NCBI RefSeq assembly: GCF_017377735.1
Contig: NZ_JAFVMH010000012.1
Coordinates: 1 to 64,000, forward strand
DNA: 64,000 bases
Source of the DNA: Acetobacter garciniae
GTDB taxonomy: Bacteria > Pseudomonadota > Alphaproteobacteria > Acetobacterales > Acetobacteraceae
Direction of reading: 5' to 3'
Shown here: in pieces, positions 34,604-45,000 of the stretch
How the letters are laid out: the number at the start of each line of letters is the position of its first letter
Position numbering within the stretch: position 1 is the stretch's first letter
The notes under the pieces: generated by a model
The model's database searches: none
What the model was told of the DNA's origin: nothing
What the model saw: the letters and a program-made list of their open reading frames with translations, nothing else
Translations under genes and position numbers: made by a program

Positions 34604-36586
34604 TCAGGCACGGGCACGGGCGGGTTCGCCCCCGGCAAATGCCATTGCCCCCCAGACCCGGTTGCACACCGCACCCACGACCGATGGATCGGTCAGGGCC
34701 GAGAGGTCGCCCAGGTTTTCCGTCTCCCCCGATGCGATCTTGCGCAGCAGGCGGCGGACGATCTTGCCAGAGCGGGTGCGCGGCAGGTCGGGCACCAGAT
34801 AGACAGCCTCCGGGGCGGCATAGCGGCCCAGGCGCTGGGTGATCAGCCGTGCAACGCCCTCTTCGGTCAGTTCCGTCGCGCTATCCTTGCGCGGCATGAT
34901 GAAGACGACCAGCCCTTCCCCCTTGACCGGATGGGGCACGCCAACCGCCGCACTTTCCAGAATACGGTGGTCTTCGCCCAGCACGTCCTCGACCTCCGCC
35001 GTGCCCAGCCTGTGCCCGGCGATGTTGATGACATCGTCCATGCGACCGGTAATCCAGTAATAGCCATCCGCATCGCGCCGGGCCCCGTCGCCCGTGAAAT
35101 AGAGCCCCGGCACCTTGGTGAAATAGGTCTGGCAGAACCGCGCATGATCGCCCCAGATCGTGCGGGCCTGTCCCGGCCAGGACCGGGCAATGCACAGGCT
35201 GCCCTCGGCCACGCCCTGCACAACGCGCCCGCGCGTGTCGGTTATCGCCATCTCGATCCCGGGCAGCGGCCTGCTGGCCGAACCGGGCTTGAGCGACTGC
35301 ACACCGGGAATGGGCCCCAGGACGATGCCGCCCGTTTCCGTCTGCCACCATGTATCGGCCACCGGGCAGCGCTTCTTGCCCACGACGTCATGGTACCACA
35401 GCCAGGCATCGGGGCTGATGGGTTCACCCGCAATGCCCAGAAGCCGCAGGGAGCTGAGGTCATGGCGGTTCACCACGTCATCCCCATCCGCCATCATGGC
35501 GCGTACCGCCGTGGGGGAGGAAAACAGCATGGTCACCTTGTATTCGTCCACCAGGTCCCACCACCGCCCCGGATGCGGATAAGCGGGCAGGCTGTCGGAG
35601 ATCATGGTCGTGCCGCCATTGGCGAGCGGGCCATACACCACGGAACTATGCCCCGTGATCCAGGCGACATCGGCCGTGCACCACAGCACGTCACCCGGGC
35701 GCTGGGCGTAGACCATGTCCATCGTGTAGGACGCCCACACGATATAGCCGCCGCAGGCATGCACGATCGCCTTGGGCTTGCCGGTGCTGCCCGATGTGTA
35801 CAGCATGAACAGCGGGTCTTCAGCCTTCATGATGACGGGCACGAAATCCACTTCGAAACTGTCGACAAAATCATGATAGTCGTGGTCCCGCCCCGGCAGC
35901 ATCGGCACCGCATCGTCGGACGTGCGCACCACCAGCACGGAATGCACCGCACTATCGGCCCCCGCCTTGTAAAGGGCGGTATCCATCATTTCCTTGAACG
36001 GAATGATTTTCGCACCCCGATAGGCAACGCTGGCGGTAATGACCGCAACAGACCCGCTATCGACCAGGCGTTCAGCAATGCCGTCGGCTGAAAAGCCACC
36101 GAACAGCACCACATGCACCGCCCCGATCCGCGCACAGGCCAGCATGGCCACCACCGCTTCGGACACCATGGGCAGGTTGATGGCCACGCGCTGGCCTTTT
36201 TCCACGCCCAGATGGGTCAGCGCATTGGCCAGGCGGCACACGCGTTCATGCAGCATGGCGTAGGTCAGCTTTTCGGCCGGGCCATGCCCTTCGCGGTGCG
36301 CGATCAGGGCGACCTGGTCCGCCTTGTCGGTCAGGTAGCGATCCAGGCAGCAGACGGACACGTTCAAAAGCCCGTCCTCGAACCATTTGATGGACACATC
36401 CCCTTCAAAACTGCCTTCGAACCCGCGCGTGGGCTTTTTGTGCCAATGCACGCGTTCGGCCTGCTCCAGCCAGAAACCGTCCTGGTCCTTGCGGGCCTGC
36501 CTGGTCATGGCGTCAAGGCTCGCACGGGTCATGGTGGTGGGGTAGCCCTTGTAGTGGCCGGGCTGGATGACTGTATGGTCTGACAT
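34604..36586 (-). CDS. acs: Acetyl-CoA synthetase (AMP-forming)
   Basis: A 660-residue ANL-superfamily enzyme. The A3 phosphate loop is LYTSGSTGKPKA near residue 265, the acyl-binding block is DTWWQTETGG near 415, and the C terminus has RTRSGKIVRR, whose Lys is the known acetylation target. The DTWWQTETGG Trp pair is the pattern of true acetyl-CoA synthetases; propionate-specific PrpE usually has tyrosine in that place. It is nonetheless the last gene of the prp operon, 49 bases after prpB, so it may supply acetyl- and propionyl-CoA. The start is the ATG at 36586, preceded by an ACGGAAA site; the frame continues further upstream. Confidence 0.92.
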   Translation of the reverse strand: MSDHTVIQPGHYKGYPTTMTRASLDAMTRQARKDQDGFWLEQAERVHWHKKPTRGFEGSFEGDVSIKWFEDGLLNVSVCCLDRYLTDKADQVALIAHREGHGPAEKLTYAMLHERVCRLANALTHLGVEKGQRVAINLPMVSEAVVAMLACARIGAVHVVLFGGFSADGIAERLVDSGSVAVITASVAYRGAKIIPFKEMMDTALYKAGADSAVHSVLVVRTSDDAVPMLPGRDHDYHDFVDSFEVDFVPVIMKAEDPLFMLYTSGSTGKPKAIVHACGGYIVWASYTMDMVYAQRPGDVLWCTADVAWITGHSSVVYGPLANGGTTMISDSLPAYPHPGRWWDLVDEYKVTMLFSSPTAVRAMMADGDDVVNRHDLSSLRLLGIAGEPISPDAWLWYHDVVGKKRCPVADTWWQTETGGIVLGPIPGVQSLKPGSASRPLPGIEMAITDTRGRVVQGVAEGSLCIARSWPGQARTIWGDHARFCQTYFTKVPGLYFTGDGARRDADGYYWITGRMDDVINIAGHRLGTAEVEDVLGEDHRILESAAVGVPHPVKGEGLVVFIMPRKDSATELTEEGVARLITQRLGRYAAPEAVYLVPDLPRTRSGKIVRRLLRKIASGETENLGDLSALTDPSVVGAVCNRVWGAMAFAGGEPARARA

Positions 36587-36635
36587 ATTTCCGTTTCCCT
36601 GTTTTTTTATTGTTATGGGGGACAGAAAGGTAAAA

Positions 36636-37568
36636 CTAAGCGGCGTCGCGATCGGTGTGGCCGATATGGGGCAGCACTGTCGCAACAATTCCCGCATCGA
36701 GCGCTTCGTAGTCATAATAGCGCAAGGTGCGGTACAGTTCCTCGCGCGTCTGCATCTGCTCCAGCATCTCACGCGTGCCGCCGGTGCGCGCTATGGTCTT
36801 GTAAAGCTCGTCCTGCGCCTTGTTGGCCACGCGCAGCGAACTGACCGGCCAGATGACCATGGCGTATCCCAGTTCCTCGAACTCGCGGGCGGTCAGGTAT
36901 GGCGTGCGGCCGAATTCCGTCATGTTCGCAAGCAGGGGCACGTCAGGCAGCCTGCGCACGAATTCCCTGAACATTTCTTCAGAAATCAGGGCTTCGGGGA
37001 AAATGGCGTCCGCCCCGGCCTCGTAATACAGGCGCGCGCGGGCCACCGCCCCGTCCAGCCCTTCGGACCCGGCTGCGTCGGTCCGGGCGATAATGATCAT
37101 ATCGCGCCGGGCCTTGGCGGCGGCGGCCACCTTCTGGGCCATGTCCTGCGGCGAGACCAGTTTCTTGTCGTTCAGGTGGCCGCATTTCTTGGGCAGGACC
37201 TGATCTTCGATATGCACGGCAGCGGCACCCGCATCTTCGAACGCGCGCACCATGTTCATGACGTTCAGGGTCTCGCCGTAGCCGGTATCGCCATCGACCA
37301 GAAGTGGCAGGCCGGACGCGCGCACGATCTGGCGAATGAAGAAACACACTTCATCGACCGTGATAATGCCCAGATCCGGCAGGCCCATGCTTGCCGTCAT
37401 GGCAGCACCGGACAGGTACAGGGCTTCGAACCCGTTATCCTTGGCCTGAAGGGCCGCCTGCCCGTTATGTGCGCCGGGCATGCGCAGGATGCCGCGGCGC
37501 GCCATCATGTCCCGAAACCGTTTGCCAGCGGATGTCGCGGGCAGGTCCCGCCCTACCAGATATGTCAT
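36636..37568 (-). CDS. prpB: Methylisocitrate lyase
   Basis: A 310-residue isocitrate lyase superfamily enzyme that splits 2-methylisocitrate to pyruvate and succinate. The active-site loop PKKCGH (near residue 122) with its catalytic cysteine is present, and VDGDTGYGE and IIARTDA follow the family pattern. Its ATG at 37568 overlaps the prpC stop by 4 bases. The longer upstream reading belongs to the other strand or frame. Confidence 0.95.
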   Translation of the reverse strand: MTYLVGRDLPATSAGKRFRDMMARRGILRMPGAHNGQAALQAKDNGFEALYLSGAAMTASMGLPDLGIITVDEVCFFIRQIVRASGLPLLVDGDTGYGETLNVMNMVRAFEDAGAAAVHIEDQVLPKKCGHLNDKKLVSPQDMAQKVAAAAKARRDMIIIARTDAAGSEGLDGAVARARLYYEAGADAIFPEALISEEMFREFVRRLPDVPLLANMTEFGRTPYLTAREFEELGYAMVIWPVSSLRVANKAQDELYKTIARTGGTREMLEQMQTREELYRTLRYYDYEALDAGIVATVLPHIGHTDRDAA

Positions 37569-38731
37569 GCTGCGTTCTCCAGTCCGTCCCGCTCGCGCAG
37601 GGAAACAAAGGGCCGGGCGTCCGGCCCGGTGTAATTGGCCGAAGGGCGGATGATCTTTCCGTCCTTGCGCTGTTCCATGACATGCGCGCACCAGCCCGTG
37701 ACGCGTGCGATGACAAAGACAGGCGTGAACATGGCCGTAGGAATGCTCATGGCGCTGTAGGAGACAGCACTGAACCAATCCAGGTTCGGAAACATCTTCT
37801 TCTGCTCGGCCATGATCTGCTCGATCCGTTCCGCGACGTTATACAGGCGCATGGCCCCGTTGCGGCGCGACAGATTGCGCGCCACATCCTTGATAATGTC
37901 GCTGCGCGGATCGGCTATGGTATAGACCGGGTGCCCGAACCCGATGATGACTTCCTTTTCCGCAAGGCGGCGGCGGATATCGGCTTCGGCCTCATCGGGC
38001 GTGCGGTAGCGCTGCTGGATATCGAGTGCGACCTCGTTCGCCCCGCCATGCTTGGGCCCGCGCAACGCGCCAATGGCCGCAGTGACGGCGGAATACATGT
38101 CCGAACCCGTGCCCGCCACCACGCGCGAGGTAAAGGTGGAGGCATTGAATTCATGCTCGGCATACAGGATGAGCGAGGTGTGCATGGCCTGCACCCAGTC
38201 CTCGGGCGGTGTGGTGCCGTGCAGCAGGCGCAGGAAATGCCCGCCCGTGCTGTCATCATCCGTATGGGTGTCGATCCGCCGGCCATGGGTGGCGTAATGG
38301 TACCAATACAGCAGCATGGACCCGGCGGAAGCCACCAGCCTGTCCGCAATTTCGCACGCGCCCGCGCTCGGGCAGTCGCTGCGTTCGGGCAGGGCGCAGC
38401 CCAGGACGGATACGGCAGTGCGCAGCACGTCCATCGGGTGGGTGGCGCAAGGCAGGCGTTCAAGTGTTGCGCGCACGATATCGGGGATATCGCGCAGGCT
38501 TGCCAGGTGGCGCTTGTAGCCTTCCAGTTCCGCACTGTTGGGCAGGTAGCCGTGAATGAGCAGGTGCGCGACCTCCTCAAACGTGCAGGAGCGCGCCAGA
38601 TCCCTGATATCGTAGCCCCGGTAATGCAGGTCATCCCCGCTATGCCCGACCGTGCTCAGCGCCGTATTGCCTGCAACCGTTCCTGAAAGTGCGACAGATT
38701 TTTTTGGTTTTCTGTACAGTTCGGTTGTCAT
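37565..38731 (-). CDS. prpC: 2-methylcitrate synthase
   Basis: A 388-residue citrate-synthase-fold enzyme joining propionyl-CoA and oxaloacetate. [27 protein letters not shown] is the PrpC N-terminal pattern; GGANEVALD and [11 protein letters not shown] hold the active-site histidines. It starts at the ATG 38731 and lies 53 bases after prpD and overlaps prpB by 4 bases. It is short like other type II methylcitrate synthases. Confidence 0.93.
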   Translation of the reverse strand: MTTELYRKPKKSVALSGTVAGNTALSTVGHSGDDLHYRGYDIRDLARSCTFEEVAHLLIHGYLPNSAELEGYKRHLASLRDIPDIVRATLERLPCATHPMDVLRTAVSVLGCALPERSDCPSAGACEIADRLVASAGSMLLYWYHYATHGRRIDTHTDDDSTGGHFLRLLHGTTPPEDWVQAMHTSLILYAEHEFNASTFTSRVVAGTGSDMYSAVTAAIGALRGPKHGGANEVALDIQQRYRTPDEAEADIRRRLAEKEVIIGFGHPVYTIADPRSDIIKDVARNLSRRNGAMRLYNVAERIEQIMAEQKKMFPNLDWFSAVSYSAMSIPTAMFTPVFVIARVTGWCAHVMEQRKDGKIIRPSANYTGPDARPFVSLRERDGLENAA

Positions 38732-38784
38732 TGTTCTTCTCCTTGGCCGGTCACACCCGACCCTGGAAACCGTGTTGTTGTGCC

Positions 38785-40347
38785 TCAGGACATCAGTTCG
38801 GCGGATTGCCTGCCAAGGCCCGTGCCGGCCTGAACGGTCCCGAAATTGAAAATGCCCTCGGCCGTGTTCTGTTGCAGGTCCTGGCGCGGAATAAGGATTT
38901 CGAGCCTGTGCAGTTCCCCCGCCTTGAGATCGGGCAAGGACTGCACGACCTGCAGGAAACGCTCGACCTCCGCGGCGGGAACCACGCCTTCGGCCAGCAT
39001 GCGGAACTTGCCGATATAATCGGCACGTTTCCACGGCGTTGCACCCAGCGTATGGGCGTTGGCCACGGCCAGTTCATCCTCGATCACCGAACCGTCCTTC
39101 ATGCGGATGATGATCCGCCCGCCAAAGGCTTTCCTGTTCGGATCGGTTTCGTGGTAACGCGCGGTCCATTCCGGGGTTTCGATCGTGTGGATCTTGCGCC
39201 ACAACCGCACCGTATCGGGCCTGCGCGCCCGTTCGGGGGCGTAGGACTTCACCTGGTGCCACGCCCCGTCCTGCAGCGCCACGGCCACGATATACATGAT
39301 GGAATGATCCAGCGTCTCGCGGGAGGCATTGGGGTCGAACTTCTGCGGGTCGTTGGAGCCGGTGCCGATCACGTAATGGGTGTGGTGGCTGGTTTCGATC
39401 AGCACGTCCTCCACATCGTCCCAGTTGCTGACCCGCTTGCCCATGCGGAAGGCAAGGTCGATCAGCGCCTGGCTCTGGTATTCGGCCGAATGCTCCTTAG
39501 TGAAGGACGACAGGATGGCGCGCTTGGGCTCGCCCGCCTCGGGCAGGGGCACATGGTAGAGTGCGGCCTTGCCGTCCAGCATCCAGGCGATGACACCGTC
39601 TTCCCCTTCATATATCGGGGTGGGCGAGGTCTCGCCCATCATGGCGCGGTCCACCGCTTCCACCGCCATCTTGCCCGCATGGGCCGGGGCATAGGCCTTC
39701 CAGGACGAAATTTCGCCCTTGCGGCTCTGGCGCGTGGCTGTTGTCACATGCAGGGCCTGGCCGATCGCCTGGTAGACAATGGTGGGCGGCAGGCGCAGCA
39801 ACGTGCCGATCCCCGCCGCCACCGACGGGCCGAGATGGGCGACATGGTCGATCTTGTGCTGGTGCAGGCAGATCGCGCGCGCAAGATCGATCTGGATTTC
39901 GTACCCCGTGGCAATGCCGCGGATCAGGTCCGCCCCGCTGCGCTGGCACTGCTGCGCCACCGCCAGGATACCGGGAATATTATCGCCCGGATGCGAATAT
40001 TCCGCCGCCAGGAAGGTGTCGTGGTAATCCAGTTCACGCACGCAGGTGCCGTTTGCCCAGGCCGCCCATTCCGCATGCACGCGCACGTCCGGCCCCATGC
40101 CGAACAGCGTGGCCCCACCGGGGCGGACATGGGCCAGGGCTTCGGCCCGCGCACTCATGACCGGGTGGCGGTTCACCGACGCCACGGCAACAGCGGCATT
40201 GTCGATCATGCGGTTGACGATCATGTCCGCAACACTGTCTTCCACCCCGACGGGGTCGGTCGCGACCTGCGCGATCTTCCATGCCAGTTGTTCGGCCCGC
40301 GGCAGGCGATCGCTTTCGGGATGTACGCGCACGTCATGATACTGCAT
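38785..40347 (-). CDS. prpD: 2-methylcitrate dehydratase
   Basis: A 520-residue PrpD/MmgE family protein. It dehydrates 2-methylcitrate to 2-methylaconitate. The [29 protein letters not shown] and [21 protein letters not shown] blocks mark the family. It is the first gene of the minus-strand prpD-prpC-prpB-acs unit, and its start (40347) is divergent from the regulator gene at 40478, with a 130-base shared promoter region. Confidence 0.94.
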   Translation of the reverse strand: MQYHDVRVHPESDRLPRAEQLAWKIAQVATDPVGVEDSVADMIVNRMIDNAAVAVASVNRHPVMSARAEALAHVRPGGATLFGMGPDVRVHAEWAAWANGTCVRELDYHDTFLAAEYSHPGDNIPGILAVAQQCQRSGADLIRGIATGYEIQIDLARAICLHQHKIDHVAHLGPSVAAGIGTLLRLPPTIVYQAIGQALHVTTATRQSRKGEISSWKAYAPAHAGKMAVEAVDRAMMGETSPTPIYEGEDGVIAWMLDGKAALYHVPLPEAGEPKRAILSSFTKEHSAEYQSQALIDLAFRMGKRVSNWDDVEDVLIETSHHTHYVIGTGSNDPQKFDPNASRETLDHSIMYIVAVALQDGAWHQVKSYAPERARRPDTVRLWRKIHTIETPEWTARYHETDPNRKAFGGRIIIRMKDGSVIEDELAVANAHTLGATPWKRADYIGKFRMLAEGVVPAAEVERFLQVVQSLPDLKAGELHRLEILIPRQDLQQNTAEGIFNFGTVQAGTGLGRQSAELMS

Positions 40348-40450
40348 TGAACCAACCCTTGTTCCGTTTGGTGTATGGGCTGACTGTCGCAGAGTATTGT
40401 GTGGAACAGCAGACGGATAAGAGTAGAAAGAAGCGAAGGGAATTATCCCG

Positions 40451-40467
40451 TTTGCAAAGTTTGCGAA
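40451..40467. promoter_or_regulatory. TTTGCAAA/TTTGCGAA direct repeat in the prp promoter
   Basis: TTTGCAAA (40451-40458) is followed after one base by TTTGCGAA (40460-40467), 11 bases before the regulator ATG and 104 bases before prpD. TTTGCAAA is the core of the site bound by RamB/ScfR-type regulators, the family of the adjacent gene, so autoregulation plus control of prpDCB-acs is likely. The site match rests on known family consensus and was not tested. Confidence 0.55.
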
Positions 40468-40477
40468 GTCCGCCTGC

Positions 40478-41896
40478 ATGCCAAAATCAAAAACAAAGCT
40501 TTTTGCCGGACCCAGATTACGCCAGCTCAGGCAGCGCGAAGGGCTGACCCAGGCAGCCCTTGCGGGTCTGCTGGATATTTCGCTCAGCTATCTCAACCAG
40601 ATGGAGCGCGACCACCGCCCCCTGCCCGAGCGCCAGCTTATCGCCCTGTGCGAACGCTTCGATCTTGGCCCCGCCTGGTTCACCGACACGCGCGAGGCGC
40701 ACAGGGTGCAGGCCCTGCGCGAGGTCCTGGCCGACCCGATCTTCAAGGACGCACCTTTATCCCTTGCAAAAATGTCCGACGCGGCAAGGAATAATCCTGA
40801 CCTGTGCGAAGCGTTCCTGACGCTGTACCGTGCCTATGCCTTCGACCTGGAACGCAGGGACCAGGAAAAGGAAAGCAGCCCGCCGCTGGAACCGTACGAG
40901 ACGGTCGGCAACTGGGTGCAGGAGCACAAAAACTATTTCCACGAACTGGACCGCGCGGCCGAAGATTTCTACGAAAAGCTGCATGTCGAGGACGGAGAAC
41001 TGGCCCCCGCCCTGGCCGCGCATTTGCTGGCCCGGCACGGGCTGGAGATCGACCGCGACACCACGATGGAGGCACGCGGCCTGGTCTGGCGCATAGACCG
41101 GCAGAAGCGCCGCATTTTACTGCCCCACAACCAGCCGCCCGAAAGCACCCTGTTCTGCCTGGCCCAGATTATCGGCCAGCTTGAATACAGCCCGCTTATG
41201 TCGCGTATCATCCGCCGCGAAGGACCGCGCGACAGCAACGCGCAGGCGCTGGCCCGGGTGTATCTGGGCAATTCCTTCGCAGGCGCGCTGCTGCTGCCCT
41301 ATGGCCGCTTTTTGCAGACGGCCGAACAGACACGCTACGACATCGACCGGATGCGCCGGCATTTTGGTGTCAGCTTCGAGCAGGTCAGCCACAGGCTCAG
41401 CACCATGCAGCGGCCCGGGCAGGAAGGCATTGCCTTTTATTTTCTCAAGCTCGATATCGCGGGGAATATCCTCAAGAGCTTTTCCGCCAACCGGTTCTCG
41501 CAAGCCCGGTTCGGCGGGCCCTGCCCGCTCTGGAACGTGTTTCGCGCCTTCGCAACACCGGGGCAGGTTCAGGTGCAGTTGTCGCAGACCACGGACGACT
41601 CGGTCTATCTGAACGTGGCCCGCACCGTCAGCCGCGAAGGGCTGACCTATGGCGACAGACCCCGCCAGATCGCGATTGTGCTGGGGTGCAAGCTGTCGGA
41701 CGCGCCCAAGACGGTTTACGCCAGCGGCCTGAACCTGGAAGACAGCAGCCTTGTCGTGCCCATCGGCCCGGGGTGCCGGGCCTGCGTGCGCGATAATTGC
41801 AGCCACCGCTCCCTGCCCGTATCGGGCCGCACGCTGGATACCGGTAATGATGCAAGAGGGGTGGTGCCCTACCGGGCCTTGCCCGAAAAAAGATAG
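40478..41896 (+). CDS. MccR/ScfR-type short-chain acyl-CoA transcriptional regulator
   Basis: A 472-residue protein with an N-terminal XRE helix-turn-helix ([31 protein letters not shown], residues 13-45), an IrrE/DUF955-like middle and a DUF2083 C-terminal region with a cysteine-rich end ([16 protein letters not shown]). This is the layout of ScfR/MccR and RamB proteins that sense propionyl-CoA or acetyl-CoA state. It is divergent to prpD, as expected for the methylcitrate regulator. Its HExxH-like metallopeptidase motif is not obvious. Confidence 0.85.
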   Translation: MPKSKTKLFAGPRLRQLRQREGLTQAALAGLLDISLSYLNQMERDHRPLPERQLIALCERFDLGPAWFTDTREAHRVQALREVLADPIFKDAPLSLAKMSDAARNNPDLCEAFLTLYRAYAFDLERRDQEKESSPPLEPYETVGNWVQEHKNYFHELDRAAEDFYEKLHVEDGELAPALAAHLLARHGLEIDRDTTMEARGLVWRIDRQKRRILLPHNQPPESTLFCLAQIIGQLEYSPLMSRIIRREGPRDSNAQALARVYLGNSFAGALLLPYGRFLQTAEQTRYDIDRMRRHFGVSFEQVSHRLSTMQRPGQEGIAFYFLKLDIAGNILKSFSANRFSQARFGGPCPLWNVFRAFATPGQVQVQLSQTTDDSVYLNVARTVSREGLTYGDRPRQIAIVLGCKLSDAPKTVYASGLNLEDSSLVVPIGPGCRACVRDNCSHRSLPVSGRTLDTGNDARGVVPYRALPEKR

Positions 41897-41918
41897 GCGG
41901 CCACTCCAGACAACAAAT

Positions 41919-42027
41919 CGATCAACAGGAATAAGAGTTTTTGGGTGTCGCCTTTTTTTTTCAAAAAGATGTCGTTCTCTGAAGCTTTTTGCAAAAAGCT
42001 TCCCCAGAAACTTTTCTCTATTGATCG
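41919..42027 (+). repeat. Convergent-junction double-hairpin repeat, copy B
   Basis: The element sits in CGATCAA ... TTGATCG ends (41919-41925 and 42021-42027), within which AGAGTTTTTGGGTGTCGCC and CCCCAGAAACTTTTCTCT are the inner ends. It contains a TTTTTT/AAAAAG stem and a GAAGCTTTTTGCAAAAAGCTTC stem-loop. It lies between the ends of the regulator gene (+) and yfdX (-). Confidence 0.75.
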
Positions 42028-42151
42028 GATATTTCACAGGCAGGCTTTTGAAACAAGTCTGCGGGGCCTGACTGGATCAGCAAACCGAAGCCCGCGCAGC
42101 AAGGCCGGAAAAGCTTCCTGTGGCCGGGCCCGGATTAGGAACGAGCCAGAC

Positions 42152-42183
42152 GCTTTCCGGCAGGCTGGGTGCTGCCGGAAAGC
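42152..42183 (-). terminator. Stem-loop downstream of yfdX
   Basis: GCTTTCCGGCAG (42152-42163) pairs over 12 bp with CTGCCGGAAAGC (42172-42183) around an 8-base loop, about 21 bases after the yfdX stop. There is no U tract. The rest of the 41897-42203 stretch holds the repeat element and no gene. Confidence 0.5.
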
Positions 42184-42203
42184 TGGTAGTCGTTACTGCA
42201 CGA

Positions 42204-42893
42204 TTACTGGCTTTTCTTGGCCGCGGCCTGACCCTTGTCGGGCACGGCCTGGGCGAAAAAATCGTCCGAGACGAAGACGATGCCGCTCAGCAGGTCATCG
42301 AGCGCTTCCACCGCCGGGGCCGCCTGACGACCTTCCGTAAATACCGTGGCACGGTTCAGGGCACCCTGGGCGGGTTCCAGCGGCGCGAGGGCCACGATAA
42401 AGTCCGCATCCTCACCCACAACCTGCACATTCTGCTGGGCCTGCTGGGTCTGGCCTGCCTTCAACTGCTGGTTGGCTGCCTGGGCCGCCGTCTTCTTTTC
42501 GGGCGCCAGGGTATCGGTCACGATAAATTCGCCGCCCACCGGGATCCATGTCACGGTACCGGCGCTGGGCTTGTGGGTTGTCGGGGCCGGGTGCTGGGGC
42601 GTGGGCTGCAACTGGCTTTCAGCCGCCATGAAATTGCGGTTGTCCTTGGCGGCGGCGGCCAGGCGCTTTTGCGCGTCATACAGGGGCGGGATAGCGGCAT
42701 CGACCTTGCCCTGGCTCAGCAGGTCGCGTGCCTGCAGCACATCGACCATGGCTTTCTGGCCATCGGCGGATAAATGGTGCATGGCGCGCCCGGCCTGGAA
42801 TTTTTCCCATTGCGTATGCAGGCTGGCCGCCTGGGCCGTGGAAATGCCAACCATGAAAGCCGCCGCGAGCATTAAAGATTTTTTTAAACGCAT
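42204..42893 (-). CDS. YfdX family secreted protein
   Basis: A 229-residue protein with a signal peptide (MRLKKSLMLAAAFMVGISTAQA) and the YfdX pattern: SADGQKAMVDVLQARDLLSQGKVDAAIPPLYDAQKRL (residues 42-78) and a C-terminal EALDDLLSGIVFVSDDFF. YfdX is a periplasmic protein tied in enterobacteria to acid and multidrug resistance circuits; in an acid-making bacterium an envelope stress role is likely. The ATG two codons upstream (42899) is equally possible. Confidence 0.82.
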   Translation of the reverse strand: MRLKKSLMLAAAFMVGISTAQAASLHTQWEKFQAGRAMHHLSADGQKAMVDVLQARDLLSQGKVDAAIPPLYDAQKRLAAAAKDNRNFMAAESQLQPTPQHPAPTTHKPSAGTVTWIPVGGEFIVTDTLAPEKKTAAQAANQQLKAGQTQQAQQNVQVVGEDADFIVALAPLEPAQGALNRATVFTEGRQAAPAVEALDDLLSGIVFVSDDFFAQAVPDKGQAAAKKSQ

Positions 42894-42899
42894 TGTCAT

Positions 42900-43139
42900 T
42901 TTTCCATAAAATCACTTTGATAAATCAGATTAAATTTTTTTGCCGTGGCTGAGTAGGCGCACGGACGGCCATCTGCTGCGTGTAAAAATCAAGGCCATGA
43001 CAGCGGTCGTATTGGCCGCCGTGCTGCGCCCAGGCCGCTGGGGGCTGTTTCGAAAAGGCGGCCGCGCAGGGCTGACGAGGGGTTTTCTGGCCGGAAAAGA
43101 CCCGCTCAGCCCCACCCGACTGACTTTTGAAACACTCTT
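42900..43139. other. Non-coding gap before the nuclease gene
   Basis: An AT-rich stretch of the yfdX promoter (42900-42940) followed by ordinary GC-rich sequence. I see no gene and no clear repeat here. Confidence 0.5.
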
Positions 43140-44066
43140 TTAGTCCATAGCCGGGGCCGTGGGCCGGGTGGTGGCCACGGCCCTGTTCTTGTGCGGCGAT
43201 GGCAGACGCCAGAAACGCGCCTTGACCTGGGCCGGCAGGGCCGGAAAAGGGTCGATACCGGTATTGCGCGTCAGGGTCGCCACGGTCACGACATCGCACT
43301 GCACATGCGCGCGGCGGTTCTTGCAGACATACACACCCGCGCGTTGGCGGCGCGGTTCATACAGCGCCTTCCAGGTGGAACTGGGCACAAAAACATGGCT
43401 TTCGCCAATGGTGGGGATCGGATGGCCATGAAAAGCCGGGCCGGTCACGACATAAATCTCCCCGTCCTGATACGTCATGTCGCGCACCGTCCGTTCGATC
43501 CGCGCCCAGATTCCTTCGTTCAGCACCGCGGTTTGCGGCACGATATTGGACAGGGCGAAGGTTTCCATTTGCGCGGCATTATCGGCCTGGTCCGCACTGG
43601 GCGCCATATGGCCCCGGCTGTAGCCCGAATGGGCGTAATCCCCCAATGTGCTGCCCCCCGCCCAGCGCGGGTCCGTATGGAAGGTGCCGGCCCGTTCAAG
43701 CCCCGCCGCACGGTCTAATGTGGCAGGCACAAGATGTTCCGCCGCCCAGAGCGGGGTATGGGTCACACCCGACACCATGACCGCATAGCCCTGGTTGCAT
43801 AGAAGCTGGGTCTGCTTGAGCATGAAAGCCCGCGTGATACTGGGCATGACCTGACCTGGGCTGAACGCCAGGCATTGCGGGTCTGCACTGGCACTGGCAC
43901 TGGCACTGGCACTGGCACTGGCACTGGCACTGGCACTGGCACTGGCACTGGCACTGGCACTGGCACTGGCACTGGCACTGGCAAGCATGCCCCCCATCGC
44001 CACAAATGCCAGCATAAAATGCGCCATCGCCCTGCCCGGCAGGCGGAAGCCACGGCGTGACGGCAT
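43140..44066 (-). CDS. Secreted DNA/RNA non-specific endonuclease with Ala-Ser repeat
   Basis: A 308-residue NUC1-type nuclease. A signal segment (LPGRAMAHFMLAFVAMGGMLA) runs straight into a long Ala-Ser repeat encoded by the 6-bp tandem at 43885-43983. The nuclease domain has YSRGHMAPSADQADNAAQM, the DRGH-like catalytic motif with Ser in place of Asp, NIVPQTAVLNEGIWARIE with the metal-binding Asn, and VTGPAFHG. The end is basic and Pro-rich. The frame starts at 44147 but the ATG at 44066 has a GAGGAAA site and opens at the signal peptide. Confidence 0.85.
   Translation of the reverse strand: MPSRRGFRLPGRAMAHFMLAFVAMGGMLASASASASASASASASASASASASASASASASADPQCLAFSPGQVMPSITRAFMLKQTQLLCNQGYAVMVSGVTHTPLWAAEHLVPATLDRAAGLERAGTFHTDPRWAGGSTLGDYAHSGYSRGHMAPSADQADNAAQMETFALSNIVPQTAVLNEGIWARIERTVRDMTYQDGEIYVVTGPAFHGHPIPTIGESHVFVPSSTWKALYEPRRQRAGVYVCKNRRAHVQCDVVTVATLTRNTGIDPFPALPAQVKARFWRLPSPHKNRAVATTRPTAPAMD
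43885..43983 (+). repeat. 16.5-unit GCACTG hexanucleotide tandem repeat
   Basis: GCACTG is repeated exactly 16 times from 43885 to 43980, plus GCA. All units are identical, a sign of recent expansion. In the nuclease frame (minus strand) it encodes alternating Ala-Ser just after the signal peptide; because the unit is 6 bases, all frames stay open and copy-number change never shifts the frame. Confidence 0.97.
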
Positions 44067-44131
44067 TTTCCTCACGCACGTTCCCCGTTCAGCATCGACA
44101 GGGCACGCCACCGTGTTTTTACGCCCCGTGT

Positions 44132-44815
44132 TCAGAGTTCGGCCCATTGCCGCAGCAGGTTATGGTACGCCGCTGTCAGGCCCAGCACGGCCGGGTGGTT
44201 GTCCGGCAGTTCCTTGCGCGTTTCAATAATGGACAGGTCGAACTGGTGCAGGAGCGCGCGTTGCCCGTCATCCTTGACCATGGACTGGGTCCAGAAGAAC
44301 GATGCCCACCGGCTGCCACGCGTGATCGGGCTGACGGCATGCAGGCTGGTTGACGGATAAACGACCATATCCCCCGCCGCCAGTTTGACGCGCTGGGTGC
44401 CGAACGTATCCTGGATCACCAGTTCGCCGCCATCGTAATCATCGGGTTCGCTAAGAAACAGCGTGGATGACACATCGGTGCGAAGCCGGAAGCCCGTGCC
44501 CGGCAGGGGCCTGATCGCGTTGTCGACATGCATGTCGAAATGCATGCCCGTATCATACCGGTTGAACAGCGGCGGATACACCCGCAACGGCAGGGCGGCA
44601 CTGTTGAACATGGGATTGCGGCCCAGCGCCCGCAGGATGAGATCGCCCAACTGCCGGCTGGTGTCGCTCTCCTGGGGGATCTGGAGGTTGAACTTGGCCT
44701 TGGCCGACTGTTCCCCCGCCGTCACCTTGCCATCGACCCATTCCTGCTGTTCGAGAACCCGGCGGCAAAATGCCACTTCTTCCGCTGTCAGCACCTTGGC
44801 GATAGACACCAGCAT
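44132..44815 (-). CDS. PKHD-type Fe(II)/2-oxoglutarate hydroxylase (PiuC/YbiX-like)
   Basis: A 227-residue PKHD-type enzyme. [11 protein letters not shown] (near residue 95) gives the His-x-Asp iron ligands, [23 protein letters not shown] near 153 the second histidine and the 2-oxoglutarate Arg. These proteins are usually beside TonB-dependent siderophore receptors; no such receptor is in this window. The open frame extends to 44974, but the ATG at 44815 is the conserved start (MLVSIAKVL). Confidence 0.9.
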   Translation of the reverse strand: MLVSIAKVLTAEEVAFCRRVLEQQEWVDGKVTAGEQSAKAKFNLQIPQESDTSRQLGDLILRALGRNPMFNSAALPLRVYPPLFNRYDTGMHFDMHVDNAIRPLPGTGFRLRTDVSSTLFLSEPDDYDGGELVIQDTFGTQRVKLAAGDMVVYPSTSLHAVSPITRGSRWASFFWTQSMVKDDGQRALLHQFDLSIIETRKELPDNHPAVLGLTAAYHNLLRQWAEL

Positions 44816-45000
44816 AATCCGCCTGTTCCTTCCCTGCCTTGACCCCGGCCCCCGGTCGTTCCGGTCGTTCCGCCGGCCTGCCCCATCGTGGCATTCCATC
44901 CTGGCGCCAGTGTGGCCGGGAAGCGGGTCGTTTGAAACACCCTTATAGTTGATATTAATTCGCATAATCAACATGGGCCATCAGGAAAGGCCCGCCCGTG

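Noticed and set aside
43885..43983. Tandem repeat taken for a CRISPR array
   Set aside because: The units are 6 bases with no spacers, inside a coding frame.
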